Positions 45,620 through 58,149 of a stretch of 64,000 nt of DNA are shown one piece after another. Source of the stretch: Chiua virens (taxonomy: Eukaryota > Basidiomycota > Agaricomycetes > Boletales > Boletaceae). A model generated the notes under the pieces. The model searched no databases. It was not told the DNA's origin and worked only from the letters and a program-made list of their open reading frames with translations. Made by a program: the position numbers and the translations under genes. The stretch lies in contig JAHNUO010000009.1 in assembly GCA_019787685.1 (NCBI GenBank), positions 558,001 to 622,000 on the forward strand. Reading direction: 5' to 3'. Position 1 is the first letter of the stretch. Each line of letters starts with the position of its first letter.

Positions 45620-46517
45620 TCACTGATAGATAAAGTTATACCTCGACAGCAAGTGTGGTATGGCGGAGAGCTGAGGTCCATATCTATAGTGTGGTTAAGC
45701 ATATATGCGCATTAAATGACGAGCTACGTACCGGGCTGCATTGTCATAAAGCTCAAACAATGGAATCGCGAGGAGCTTCATGTTTTTGGGGACGGCAAGT
45801 ACCTCTGCGAGTACAGTCAACTTTGGTCACAACGTGGGCAGCAGTTACGTACTGCGCTCGGGCATCTGGACCAAAAAGAGCTTCTTGCATTCTTTGGGTT
45901 TAGTTATATGCGCTGGAACGAAAGGGTACTGGAAGGCGTGGAGGCTCAAAGTGACACGGTTAGCAATCCGACGTACCATGAACGTCTCAAAGTTGGGTCT
46001 CCACCACTGAGCGAGGCAATCACCGATTTCCCATTCATTGTCGACGCCATGCGATGCATTAAACTGCTTCGATTCGGATGGAGGTGCGAGGCGTTCATCC
46101 AGTCTGCGCTTGAGACCATCGATGTCATCTTCACCGGGCTTCAGGTAGTCGCCTGGACTGCGAAGGGGTTATATGCTCAGTACAAGCAGAACAGTACTTA
46201 CAGCTTGAAGAACGCGTTCGCGATCTGGAGCATGAGGATGTGTGGATGGCCATGGTCGTGCACGACGAGAATGCCCTCTACTGTGCGACGCATGCCAAAG
46301 TCCTCATAGTTGTTCTGCAGACGCTGCAGGCGGGCTGAGACCGAGGGGTCTTCTTCCGGCTGTGCTTCCTTGGTGCTGACAAAAGTTGAGTTGACCGTCA
46401 GACGGGGGTGACACGACGAACCTGAACGTGAAGTTGGAGAGCGGATAACTAGATGAGCATGAGCTAGTGGTCGTCGCAACGACAAAAAGCAACGCACAGC
46501 AAGACCGTGTTTGACAT
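45620..46517 (-). CDS. Cleavage factor Im 25-kDa subunit (CFIm25/NUDT21 homolog)
   Basis: Seven exons. The start ATG at 46515-46517 gives MSNTVLLYPLSNFTFS, joined to TKEAQPEEDPSV, GMRRTVEGILVVHDHGHPH and LQIANAFFKL. Then come PGDYLKPGEDDIDGLKRRL, WEIGDCLAQWWRPNFETFM, PAHITKPKECKKLFLVQMPE, LAVPKNMKLLAIPLFELYDN and YGPQLSAIPHLLSRYNF before the stop at 45620-45622. These are signature blocks of the Nudix-fold but non-catalytic CFIm25, which binds UGUA elements and sets poly(A) site choice in the nucleus. The large plus-strand ORF over it is a shadow. Confidence 0.95.
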
Positions 46518-46684
46518 CGTCGTCGTCGTCGTCGTGGAGCGCGTCGGCGGAGACAACTGGATTACCACGTGACACGTGCGATAATGACCGGGATATTTCC
46601 TATTGTAGAAAGTGCACCGGTACGCGATAAGCAATTGAGGTCACCGTACTTTGGCTCGTCGACCATGGCATTCAATATTTTGAC
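46518..46684. promoter_or_regulatory. Shared divergent promoter of the CFIm25 and SulP/CNB transporter genes
   Basis: Only 167 bp separate the two start codons, so both genes must draw their core promoters from this stretch. A CACGTGACACGTG element (paired E-box-like CACGTG/ACGTG, about 46564-46578) is the clearest motif. Confidence 0.6.
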
Positions 46685-49600
46685 ATGAATCTGTCTCACC
46701 CCCAATCTCCAGTTCTCCCTTTCTCTTTCATGTCCTTGCGACCGTCCCCCGTCCCCGAGAACGTCCACGGCGTCCAGGACACTTCCCGCGATGCTCAGGA
46801 CCGCCAAGACTGCTATGACGACGATGACACAATTCACCCGACCGCGTCTCCCCCTCCAGACGAGTCCGTGTTGCGTAGGGCCGGGTATGTCTTCCGCCCC
46901 CCTTTACAGTTCACCTTCTAGATCTCTCCTATTTTCCAGTTGGCTGCAGCCAAGAAGCTATGTATCTCCTGCATCTTTTCGTTATTCAGCGCAGCAGGGC
47001 GTCATACGGGCAAGTACCGTACAACTTTCAAGTACCGACATGCCCCGTATTGCCAACTCTCCTACGCCCGTTTGTCCACCCGCCCAATACGGACCACCCC
47101 CATCTTCCTTGGCTGCCCACGCCACCGTGAGCCAGGGGCTAGCCGAGCCTTCTTCCGAACGTGCGTGACTCTGACTGCATTCGACGCCTTAACTGCAACT
47201 TACCCGACACCTTTACACGTTTATAGCTTCTCCGTCACGGTCCCGTGACTCTTTCATCTTCCCGACTAGCTCAATCCAAGATGGTACCCCTGAAACCATG
47301 TCTAGGGGAACACATCATTCTGTTAAATACCTCCATCCTCTCCCATCTTCGTTTGCACCCTCTTCCCCTCACAGAGGCAGCCCACGTCTCTCCTTGGCCT
47401 CTGAACAAGAAATGGACGCCGACGAGGACCTCTCCGCATCTGCGTACACATTCGACTCCAGCCCAACAGGTCCTTCCGCTAGTACCACCGTGTCAGGCGC
47501 GTTCACTCCTCGCGGAGCGCCTCACACAGCATCTGCGCTTTCCATTCTTCTCTCTCGAAAGCACGAGGAAAGACAAAGCCAAGAATCCCTCGGAGATGAA
47601 CAAGTCACCTCCGGAACAACGCACGAACGTGCAAGCGCAACTGAAAACCCTACTTCTCAGACGTCCGTAACATCCACCAACGAACGTTCAGGCAATGTCT
47701 ACTTCTCGTCCGTCGCAGTCAATGCTCCGCATAACCTACCAGTGACGGGATCTCACCCTGCGACGTCGGCCGAAGAGCTGGATTCAGAATTTTTGCAACG
47801 ATTACCTGATGAATCGACTTCATTGCTACACCCCAATCACGTCACATTTCATCCCGAAGACGCTAGTAATGGTGCGCGACCGATGAGTGCTGTCGCCAAA
47901 TCCCAGTCACAGCACGCAAAACCGCTAAGCGACTATGGCGCGATCACGTCCTTTTCTAAGCCAACCTTCCGACGCGTTCTCGATCCAAATCTCGGCAAAA
48001 ATGCAATCAGGGCGATTCCTGCTGTTGTCCTGGGAATATTGCTGAACGTTCTAGATGGGGTTTCTTGTACGTATTTCCACTCGTTGCTGGATCGCGTCTA
48101 GATCCTGCGTAAACCTGTCCAGGGTGCGCGATCTGGGGGATTTCCGATCAGACGCCCATATCGCCGTGAGTTATTGACACATAAGTTCATTAGATGGTAT
48201 GATCATATTCCCCGCTGCGGGCCTTTTTGCCAAATTTGGAGGGTCTGGTGTATCGATGTTTTTCGTGTCGTGAGTAGTTTCAATTGTTTCATTTTCGTTA
48301 CCGTTTGCCTTGTGACTTTACACGTCATCCTTGACTGAATGGATTGAACTCACTCTTACGTCAATTTAGTACGATCGTTGCTCAGTTGGTGTACACTTTT
48401 GGTGGGAGTAATTTTGCAGGTGCAAATGGCAGTATGATGATCGAGGTAGTGGTATGTACCACCTTTCTCTCTTTCCATTTTTTGTCCGCCCTTTTATCAC
48501 TCGTTCTGTTTCTTTTGCTTCTGAAGCACCTGCTGACAAAATGTGCAGCCGTTCTTTCACATTCTTGCCTCATCCATCGCACGCGACATCATCGGTGATG
48601 ATTGGGCCGGAATGAGCGACATGAATCACGAGGTTATGGCGACCACGCTTATGGCATTTGCATTATCCAGTTTACTTACTGGTAAGTCACCTCTAGTTCA
48701 AAGGTTGTTCTGCGCTGGTTCCGCCGATTTCTGCGGAATTCAAGTGCATTCCCTCAACTCATTCGGAATGTGGAACTGCGGAGTTGTGCAGATCAGCTGG
48801 ACATACTTCCTTGCGCATGCTTCCTTGCGCTCTCGATTCATGAATTTCAAATGACGTGATAATCGAGGCATCTGATCACTGGTTCCCCAGGATTCACGTT
48901 CTTTCTCTTGGGATACCTCCGCCTTGGCGTCCTGATTGGGTTCTTCCCTAGACATATTCTCGTCGGGTAAGTACCGCTGATCGCTTCCGATTCTCGCGCC
49001 ATCACGGCGCATGGAGTTACTAGTTGGATAGTTGGGGTGCTGATATTTCATTTGCAGGTGTATAGGTGGTGTGGGTATATTCTTGATTTTGACAGGGTAA
49101 GTCCCGCTCGGACTGCCTGATCCTGATCGGCTTTTGATTCGTGTGCCTGGTCGTTATTATGTGTCTCCTGACCACGCGTCTTGAATGTGACAGACTCAGT
49201 GTCAGCACGCGACTCCCTTCTGATGCTCTAGATCCGCCGACATGGGAAGTCCTCCAGTATTTGGCGCTTGATTCACACGCACTCGAGATGTGGGTCCCGC
49301 CACTGGCGCTCGCGGTACTCTTGAGAGTCATCAACTTGAGGTGGAATCATCAACTTTTGTTTCCTCTCTGTGAGTCTCCATGTCTCACTTTGCGGCACAT
49401 CATTGACATACGCTGTTGCAGACTTCCTAGTCATACCGATCGTTTTTTATATTGTCGTTGCGGCAGCTCAGCTTGATCTCGGCACGCTCCGGCGGGAGGG
49501 CTGGCTGTTCGAAACTGCGGAAGAGGTCGGAGGTGCTGTAGAGAGTTGGTATACCTTTTACACCTATTTTGGTGGGTTTCGTAAACGTCTTGTGGAATTG

Positions 49601-51882
49601 GGTTTCGAACGGCTAAACGCTAGGAATTTGGTTTGGTTAGACTTGCGTGCCGTGCATTGGACCCTCATTTGGACGACGTTGCCTACGCAATTCGCGCTGT
49701 GCGTACCTTTTTGGCATCGTTTCCAGCTACACAGGTCGCTGATTGGGTTGGGCTCTCAGATTGTTCTTTAATATATTGCATCCTCCTCTAAATGTTCCTG
49801 CTTTGGGTGAGCCTCGCACTTGTTCTTCTTCTCGAGGTGCCGTTTATTGACAAATCATCACCCCGTGCGCGTCTTACAGCTATTTCGTTGGATGAAGACG
49901 TTGATACGGATAAGGAACTTGTCGGGCATGGAATGTCCAACATCGCAGCAGGACTTCTTTGTACTGTGTACGTCGCTGTCCAACACACTACGCGGTGAAC
50001 CGCTGATGTGCCAAAAGCCCGAATTATTTGGTCTATGTCAATACGCTGTTGTCAGTCATTTCCCTCCCTGCCTTACTTTGGTGTTGAGAGGTTGTCATCA
50101 AACATAGATTTTATCGTGTGGGCGGAGGGACCCGTGTCGCCTCCTTCATGCTCGCCGTGGCCACATTTTTACTGTTGATTATCGGCACCTGGCCGATCGC
50201 ATACATTCGTGTGTTTCTTGACTTGAAGTTCTTTGACGAACCTTAACCATGCGCATTAGCTGTCATGGTGGTCGGCGCGCTCATTTCCGTTCTCGGCATC
50301 GATCTTGTAAAGGAGGCTTTGTGGGATACGAGGCATCGTGTGAGCAGGTGAGATTTGTACGGTTATTGCATCAGGTGTCGGTCTTTTTGATGCGCCACAC
50401 GACTAGAATGGAGTATATCACGATCGTTAGTATCATGATCACCATGACTGTGTGGGACTTTGTTATTGGTGTTTTGTTTGGGATTGTCGTTAGTTGTGAG
50501 TCTACTCCTACCACGCGCGAGACAATGCAATGACTCACCGGTTCGTGCCACTCGTCAGGCTTTTTCTTTGTTATCCAAAATTCCCAGCGGCGCAGCATTC
50601 GAACGTGCTACACAGGAGATGTCGCCATCTCTACCGTCCGTCGTCCGGCAGCTCACCGCGCATACATTCGCGAAGTGTCTAAACAGACGCGCATCATCCA
50701 ATTGCAGGGTTTCCTCTTCTTTGGCACTATCTCTCATGTCGAGGACACCATTCGATCGCTCGTCAGCGGCCCCACGTTCTACACTTACCCCGTCCGTTTT
50801 GTCGTTGTCGACTTTTCCCTCGTCGGTGGGGTCGACTTGTCGGCTGCGGAGGCGTTTGTGAGAGTTCAGCGGTTGTTGGCTGCCAAGGGTGTCGTCCTTG
50901 TCTTTTGTGGTGTCTCGAGAGCAGAGGTGGGTAAGGCGTTGCGCAGCGTTGGCGTATTGGAGCAACCATACTGTGGAGCTATTTGAGACGTTGAATGATG
51001 CCATGGAGTGTGAGTCGTGGATGCGTCCCCGTGTTGTTTGTTTGTGTGGCATAGGTGGCTGACAGGATGGTGACACAGGGACGGAGAATGCCTATCTGCG
51101 CGCGTGGTTCAGGGCGCAGAAAAAGGAGACCACGCCTGTCGGTAAGTCGTGACGACACGTGTCTCCCGTCTGTTCCACTGCTGAATGTGGCCTTGCTTGT
51201 CCAGCAGTACTCCCAGGCCGTCAAAAGGTGGACGTCGACTTTCACGAGACCCTGTTCGGTTCTCCTCGGCGACTCCAGCTCAAAGACGCGGGTGAGCGCA
51301 CCATCGCGATCGGTAAGTCTCTCCCACATCCCACATTCATCCGTTCACCCCCTCCCAGAACTCTCCACGGACGTCTCGGCTGAGCCCTTCCACACCCTCC
51401 TTAAAGCATTCGGATCCTTTGACGTCATCGACCACGCCTCCCTCCCCGCGCTCGTCCCGTACTTTGAGCGCGTCGCGTTCCCCGCGGACACTGTCCTGTG
51501 GGAAAAGGACGACCCCCCGAACGGGCTGTACATCATCGAGTCGGGCGTTCTGCGCGCGTCGTACAAATTTGCGGAGCACACGCCGGTCATTGAGGAGAGC
51601 ATGGTGTCGGGGACCCTCGCGGGCGAGCTGTCTGCGCTCTCTGGGCTCCCGCGCAACGCGCGTGTGGTGGTGGAGCGTGATGCGGTGCTGTGGCGACTGT
51701 CAGCGGAGAGTATGAAGCAGCTTGAGGAAGAGATGCCGCATTTGGCACAGCGGTTCGTGAGGCTGGTGCTCAAGGGTGCGTGTCCACCCGCGTCGTCACT
51801 TGTTTCTGTTCACTGGTGATTTTCCGTCACAGCTGCCAAAGTCGATACGGATACACTCCTTGCGGCGCTCGCCACGCGATGA
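46685..51882 (+). CDS. SulP-family transporter with STAS and cyclic-nucleotide-binding domains (Vsb1-like)
   Basis: A long Ser/Thr/Pro-rich cytosolic N-terminus (about 46685-47980) leads into many membrane segments: AIPAVVLGILLNVLDGVS, MIIFPAAGLFAKFGG, YTFGGSNFAGANGSMMIEV, FLLGYLRLGVLIGFFPRHIL, GVGIFLILTGLS, LVIPIVFYIVVAAAQLD. A STAS domain follows (IIQLQGFLFFGTISHVED, VVVDFSLVGGVDLSAAEAF). Last is a cNMP-binding-like domain (VAFPADTVLWEKDDPPNGLY, GTLAGELSALSGLPRNARVV) before the stop at 51880-51882. At least a dozen introns split it. This combination is that of the yeast vacuolar protein Vsb1 (YGR125W), linked to basic amino acid storage; the substrate here is inferred. Confidence 0.88.
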
Positions 51883-52041
51883 TGGGTCATGGATGGGATA
51901 TACTTGGGATATATGCACTGTATCTACAGCATCTTTCAAAACGAAACGGGTACATAGAATAAGGTTACGCTACTGGTCATCTCGTGTACGATACGTCCGT
52001 CCTCTTGATTTAAAAAAAAGTTGTATTCTCTGCTCTGGGTG
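51883..52041. terminator. Convergent 3' ends of the transporter and RhoGEF genes
   Basis: About 160 bp between two stop codons facing each other, with a TTTAAAAAAAA run and AT-rich stretches; it must hold both polyadenylation regions. Confidence 0.45.
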
Positions 52042-55000
52042 TCAAACGGAATTGGCCTCTTGCTTGCTCAACTCGCCAAACACCTCGTGGAACCGTGTCG
52101 ACCACCACCCGCGCTCCTCGCGCTCCTGCCGTTCCGAATCCCGCGCCACGCCCCGCTCCGACTCGTCCATCTGCATCGACGGGCTCTTGGGCATCGGCAA
52201 GCCCGGCCGCGAGGAGCGACAACACGGGCTTTTGCACGGCCGCATCAGACGCGGCACGATCGACGAGCGCATGCGTCGTGTGGAACGATACGAGCGCGCG
52301 GTGCGTGTACTGACGACATCGCTGCAGCGGTACGAGCCAATCGTCCAGCGCCACGCGCTCCCCGCCGCGCGGACGCGCGAGTGAGACCGTGACGACGGAC
52401 CCGGTCGACTGCACGTAGCCCTCCTCGAGCGCGCGTACCGTCAGCGGGGCAAGCTCGAGCGTGATACGTCCCCGTCGATCTGATTGACGCATCGTGTCGT
52501 TCGGTCACGTCAAGTACAGGCGTATGGAACCACTCACCTGATTTCATCGAGCACCGACACGACCCTCGACAACCCGAACCCGTGGAGCGGCGCCAGCGCG
52601 TGCTCGCGCTCACGTTCGGACGAGAGCTGCGTCGCCAACAAGACGAGGTCCGTAAACACAAACACCTCCACGTCCACCGGCTCAGACTCGATCCGTACCA
52701 CAGGGCGTGCTCGAGACAGGGTGTCTACCGACCACGTCGAAACTTGACGGCGCGGTGGCAAACGACACCACCGTCGACGCGGTCGACTTGACCGAATTGG
52801 ACCGACCGCGCCACACGCGGACCGCGTTTCGAGAGCTTGTCGGTGCGTCGGGTACGTTCTTGCGGTGGCGGTCCAGGGACGTCCGAATGCGACACAGTTG
52901 GATGCTCGGCATAAGCGTTCAACGAGGATACTGGCTCGTCGTCGCTCACATGTACGCAGGTCAGTGTTCCTTGGATGAGCAAGCACCGTGCTCGATGGAC
53001 AAAGTGGGCGGGCGAGATACCTTTGATCCCAGAGCAAGCCACTTTCATAAATTCGTATGCGTCCTCGCGGTCCTTGACCTCGCTGAGAACACGAATCGTC
53101 AACTTGGCGGTGTGAAAGAGCGAGAGCAGTCGACATGTAGTCGGGGTGAGACTTGGGCGTCAACTGGAGCAACCTCTACAGTGGGTACTATGTCAGTAAA
53201 GTGGCAAGGAACGCGATAGACACTTGCCCTGAACATTTCTGGATACTGCGCCAGTCGGTTGACGGGTTCGATCAGGTACTTTTCGAGGCTCCATCCGCGA
53301 CAGCGCTCGGAAGCTTCTTGCAGCTTGATGAAATCGCCAAAGTCGTTCTTTCCCTCGTGAATGAGACCATCTATGACCGATGCCGTGAATTCTAGTTTGA
53401 CGAGGTACGGCTGATACGTTTCGAGTCTCGGAATGAAGCCTCGGAAAACTTCGCTGATGATCTGTAACCTTGGGTGATCCACGATTTGTCGTGCGGCCAA
53501 GGCAGCAGAGAGCTGGGCATGTACGCGGACGATGTCGTCCAACCAGTCAAAGAGCTTCGTGACGTCGCTTGGAATGCCAGATACCCACATTCTCGTGTCC
53601 CTTACCCTGAGGGGCAAGATGAACAACTGTATCATATTTTGTAGCTGTTTCACGAAACCATCTTCTGACTCGGTGAGTTCCCAGACAAAACGGTGTCGTC
53701 GGACTTCTACGTCGCCGTACGTGTCCAAAAGGTGTCGCTCAAAGGTTTGCCACAGCTGCTCACGTACCGTGGGTACAGCCGGAGGAGAGTCTGGTACGAC
53801 GATACCTGTGCTCGACCTTCGTTTAGGGGAGTTTGGTGTAGAATAGATCGATTCCTGGGAAAAACTGGTCCTGCGTTTGAGCAGAAGACAGCGAGAGCTC
53901 GCCGATCGACGACCGTTGGCCCCCGGACTGCCTATCGTCAGCGCCACGAGACCGATCCTGTCGCTGTAACAGAGATCCTGTCGCAAGTTCATCGCATTCG
54001 TCTTGCCATCTGACGCCGCCAATCAACGACAGGTCGCTATCGGCAGGAGGAAGCTCCGAGGAGCCAGCTTGGCAGTCTTCAAGATCGAAAGTAGAGCTTA
54101 TACCAAACGCCTGTCGCTGCCGTGATGCGGCCGCCATCGACACCGCCATGATGCGAGATAATTCGGATGAGTATCTCTGGGGAATGGCCGGACTAAGCGT
54201 CTCGTCGATCGAACGTGCATCTCCGTCAGAAGCGAGTGTAGATGACTCCGATTCTAACGGCTCTTCGTCGTGCTTCGTGACCGGGTAGCCGTTGCCCTGT
54301 TGAGAGAACGATGGGTTTGACGACGCCCTCGGCGTATACTGTTCATCCACGCGTCTCGGAAGCTCTAACGATATGTGAGAAGCTACGTTCATAGTACAGA
54401 TCGAACAAACTCAACCGTTGTCATCGCCTGTAGGGTTGATACGATGTTGACGACCTATAGCCTTCGAACGCGTTTGTTGAGGTCTCGCGTCTCGTCTCGT
54501 CAAAGTCTGTCGTATGCGATGGGTATCCTCTTCCGCGGGCGAGTATTCTGATCCGGAGTCATCGAACGCCGATCGCAAAGAATCCCCCGATCCGTCGGAG
54601 ACAAGACATCGATCGTTGAACCCGTCAGAACTACTCGGCCGCGAGTCGCATCCGCTCGAATCGTCCAAGTCGGGGTGCACAAGGGAAAGCAATTCCCTCC
54701 GTCGGCGTTGTCCATCAGCACCATCGACTCGCAAATGCCTAGATGGCGATCGATCGCGTCTCTTTGGAACAGCATCGCGTTGGCCTTTCTTGTTATTCGG
54801 GGAGGTGGAACGCCGCGAAGCCGAACCGTCGCTAGGTATTTTCGCTGTCCATTTTTGGCTCGGGGACAACTTGTCCTGATTCCTCGGTCCGCTGAAGCCA
54901 GATAATCCCAGACCAAGACCGAAACGTGGCGGTCTAAGTTGACTCTCCGCGGACGATTGAGAGTCGGTTCGTACCAATGTCTTGGGCTTTATGAAGCGGG

Positions 55001-56050
55001 TCAAGGGGGCCTGACCCTCTGTGCTCGAGGAAGAGGATATTTCAGCATTGGTAACAAACAGTCGTTTCTCGCGTTGGGCCGGATTCGGAGTCGCTACATC
55101 CGAGCCATTGCTGGATGTTTGTGCCCCAGCAGTCGGAATTCGGGAGGTCGCAGGACTCGGGGGAATTCCAACGCATCGCGGGATGCCGGATGGTTGTAGA
55201 TTTGTCTGCTGTGTTGTCTTCCCGTGGGACGAGGGTGGGCCATTCGGCAGGATTCCTGGGTCCTGTCCGTGAGCGTGCCCTGCCAGTTCGGAGCGAGCCA
55301 TCGATTTTTGGCCTCGGGGAAGCTGTCGCCTGATACGTTTGCTCTAGTTTTTCTGTCCGACAGTGGATTCGGTGGAATCAGAACAGGACTTCGACTTGCT
55401 TTGCGGGCAGGCGATCCAGGGTCCTCCAAATGGGTTTTCCGGACTTGTAAATGTTGGTCGGAAGTCGTATGAGACTTTAGTATCGACTTTGGATTCGACT
55501 TTGACGAGGACGGTCGAGCACTTGGCTGTTGTTCAAGTTGCGCGTTGTAAGGGGAACGAACCTGCTTTCCAGACGTCGGTCGGATAGTGGGCGTCATGAC
55601 AGTATGATGTTCACTTCTCACAGAGTAAGCCGAACTGCTCTGTGAGGAAGTCGAAGGAGCACGCGCGACAGAGACGGGCGACGCAGAAAAGTCGGGCTTT
55701 GAGCTAGGACCAAAGGGCAAGGGTGAGCTTGGTATTGTTTGGGACGGCGGTCTCGTCATGCGTTCCACGGTATCGCTGAGCGTTGGAAGAAGATGGGGTT
55801 CCAAGAGTCCGAAGTCGTCGAGCCTGCTTCTGCGTCGAGGTCGGCTAGTATTACTCGCAAGCGGAGAAGATAACGAGTGAATGTCTTGTTGGAATCGACC
55901 CGCCGGTGTCGAAGGTGTCGTTCCATCGTCGTCGCGATTTGGAGGATAAGGAACACCTGCCGCTGCCGCAAAGTGGGACGGAGGGAAGAACTGTGTGGGT
56001 GTCCACAGCGGTACGGGAGAGCGGGATTTGGACGACCACTGGTGTGCCAT
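52042..56050 (-). CDS. Rho guanine-nucleotide exchange factor (DH-PH)
   Basis: The N-terminal 500 or so residues are low-complexity, Ser/Pro/Arg-rich (MAHQWSSKSRSPVPLW at 56050, then SKSNPKSILKSH, and from about 55300 a second frame with SSSSTEGQAPLTRF). A DH domain follows (RHRFVWELTESEDGFVKQLQ, LFILPLRVRD, FRGFIPRLETYQPYLVK, SLEKYLIEPVNRLAQYPE; about 53180-53720). Then come VRVLSEVKDREDAYEFM-type linker sequence and a PH-like segment (VDVEVFVFTDLVLLATQL). It ends WWSTRFHEVFGELSKQEANSV at 52042. The YLIEPVNRLAQYP block is the DH signature for GDP release from Rho GTPases. The frame change near 55094-55301 (two overlapping open frames) I could not resolve; an intron or two genes are possible. 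Confidence 0.8.
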
Positions 56051-56068
56051 GGTAGTCGTATTACAAGT

Positions 56069-57180
56069 CTAATTCAACCTCGCCTTGATCCACTCGACCA
56101 CTTGGTATCCCCACTTCTCCCCCTCCTCATGCCCCGTTCCTAACACCCAATTCACGCTTACATGGTTGTGTCCAACCGCAATGTACGTCTCATCCAATTT
56201 CTTCCCGACTTTCTCCAGTTTTTCTCTTATTTCCTTCTCCATCACGTCCTTGGTCCCCACCCGCAGCCAATCCGGCTCCCGTTCTGCCTGAATCAACATC
56301 ACGTCCGGGAACCCGCGCACGTCTTCCTCCCCCAACGCCACCCACAACGCTTTCGGTGCCCTCTCTTTCTGCTGTGCTGCACTCCCAAAATAAAACCTCG
56401 CTGGTCCCGTCGTCATTAAGCGTCTCTCCCCACACACCGAAATCCCACGGTCCCCCGCTCAGCACAAGTCCTCGCACCTTCAACCCCACCTCCGCCTTTC
56501 TTTCCTCCCAGCTCGCCCGCAGTGGTGGATACGAGTACAACACCAGCGTGTGCGCAGCGCCCGCTGAGTGTGCCAAGATGAACACATGACCTGGATCCAA
56601 CTCGGCCCGCGCACTCTTGGCCTCCGTCACCGCGCCCGCCACTTCCCCCGCATGCCCTGCGACCCAAATCAACGCATCTCGGACATCCTCTGACGCGGAT
56701 GGAAATTTCACCTCGGGGACGAGCCGATAGTCGGGGATCACAACCAAGAAACCTCGCGCTGCGAAAAAGGATCCCAACGCACGGTACCCCATATCATATG
56801 GCTCGGGAAACCGTCGTGAACCCGTGTTATACCCGCCACCATAGATGAAGAAGAGCACTGGAAGCTTCCCGTTAGGAGTGGAGAGCGCGGAAGCAGCATG
56901 CGGGTAGTAGACATCCAGCTACCAGTCCGAAGTGAACACGAGTTAGGGCCCAAAATGACAACTAGACTCACATAGTGGCGGTTTCTCTGGCCATATTTGA
57001 ACTCCTTCCTTTCAAAATTGTCAATATTTGCCTTCTTGTTGTCTAGCTCGGGTATAAACGCAGCCAGCGCTATGTCGACCGATCCACGTCAGCCATGGTT
57101 CATCACTGAGTCCTCGCACACTCACTGGTCATATTGATCTTTTCGATAGTGGTTTCCTTGAATCCTCGTATCACGTCCAT
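56069..57180 (-). CDS. Alpha/beta hydrolase (HSL/AB-hydrolase-3 type), with an apparent 1-nt frameshift
   Basis: Exons: MDVIRGFKETTIEKINMT (from 57180), then FIPELDNKKANIDNFE and FKYGQRNRHY, then LDVYYPHAAS and the oxyanion-hole motif FFIYGGGYNTG. Next come VVIPDYRLVPEVKFPSASED, the nucleophile elbow HSAGAAH and, in a second frame, TGPARFYFGS, LWVALGEEDVRGFPD, and a probable catalytic His in VGHNHVSVNW. It stops at 56069-56071. The two frames join if one base of CATTAAG (56414-56420) is removed, so there is either a real frameshift or an assembly error. The stop lies 18 bp from the RhoGEF start. Substrate unknown; likely a cytosolic esterase. Confidence 0.72.
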
Positions 57181-58149
57181 GGTTGTGGTGATGAAGATCG
57201 AAGTTGTGCTATGGGTGTTATCAAGGCTGGACTGGGCGCTGGTGCATGGCGATGCTTTGATGGCATTAATATAGCACTCTGGTGTTGAGGTACGAACGGA
57301 GCCAAAGTGCAACGTCCTCGGACAAGTGACGCAAGCGAGAGGCACCGCTTTTCCTGCGCCTTTGCCTCCACCACGTCGCTCGTCCTCGGCGTTTCAGCGC
57401 ACCTCGGTTCAACGCAGCGCCGACGTCCACCGTGGAGGCCCGTTTTGTGTTTTCCATGATTGGCTAACCACGCGCCTACCGTCACGACACACTGGCGACA
57501 CCCAGTCGTGGCCTCGACCGAGGCTGGCGCCCGCCGCGCCACACACCCAGCCGCCCCCTCCCCGACACCGCGAGCGAGCCCGCCGCGTACCTGACGTCTG
57601 GTTCCGATTCGTCCAGGCTGCATGCGGTCAGTGCTCAGTCTCACGTTCACCCCCTCCTTCCTGTCGCCTGGGTGCCATGCGCCTATTTCACCCAGGCTGC
57701 CGAGCGCTTAGCGCCCTGCCTCACACTTCCCTACTCACCCCTCCCTGGCAGTTGAGGCTGCCGCACCGCCGACGTCCGGGCATCATGCCCCGTCATGTGC
57801 CCGTTCTATCCCACCAAGGCTGCCTGGCCCTACTGCCCAGCGGCTTGGCACTTCTTCCACTTCCCTCCTACTTGCTGGGTATGCCGCTTCACGTTCTGCG
57901 TCGTCGGTCACTCCTAACATTGTGGGGAGCAGCTCATGCACATCCGAGCTCTTCGCGGATATTGTTAACACTTGCAGTTCTTTCATGCTTTGTAGTGAAT
58001 GTCATACCAGATCAATGTTCCATGACGAACATATACGACAGCTTGTATACTATAACCATGGCAATCCTCGATGCAACCTCATGTCGCGCGCACCTGAGTT
58101 CACTTCGTGCTCGATTGAGATGCCTCCTCCTGCCTGAAATTTTCCACCC
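57181..58149. other. GC-rich intergenic region
   Basis: Open frames exist on both strands (plus 57326-58159, minus 57171-57650), rich in Pro, Arg, Ser, Leu and His. I see no domain, splice pattern or conserved motif, and GC-rich DNA produces such frames by chance. Probably upstream sequence of the hydrolase and 3' flank of the GTPase gene. Confidence 0.5.

Noticed and set aside
45716..46309. 197-codon plus ORF
   Set aside because: Antisense to the well-supported CFIm25 gene.
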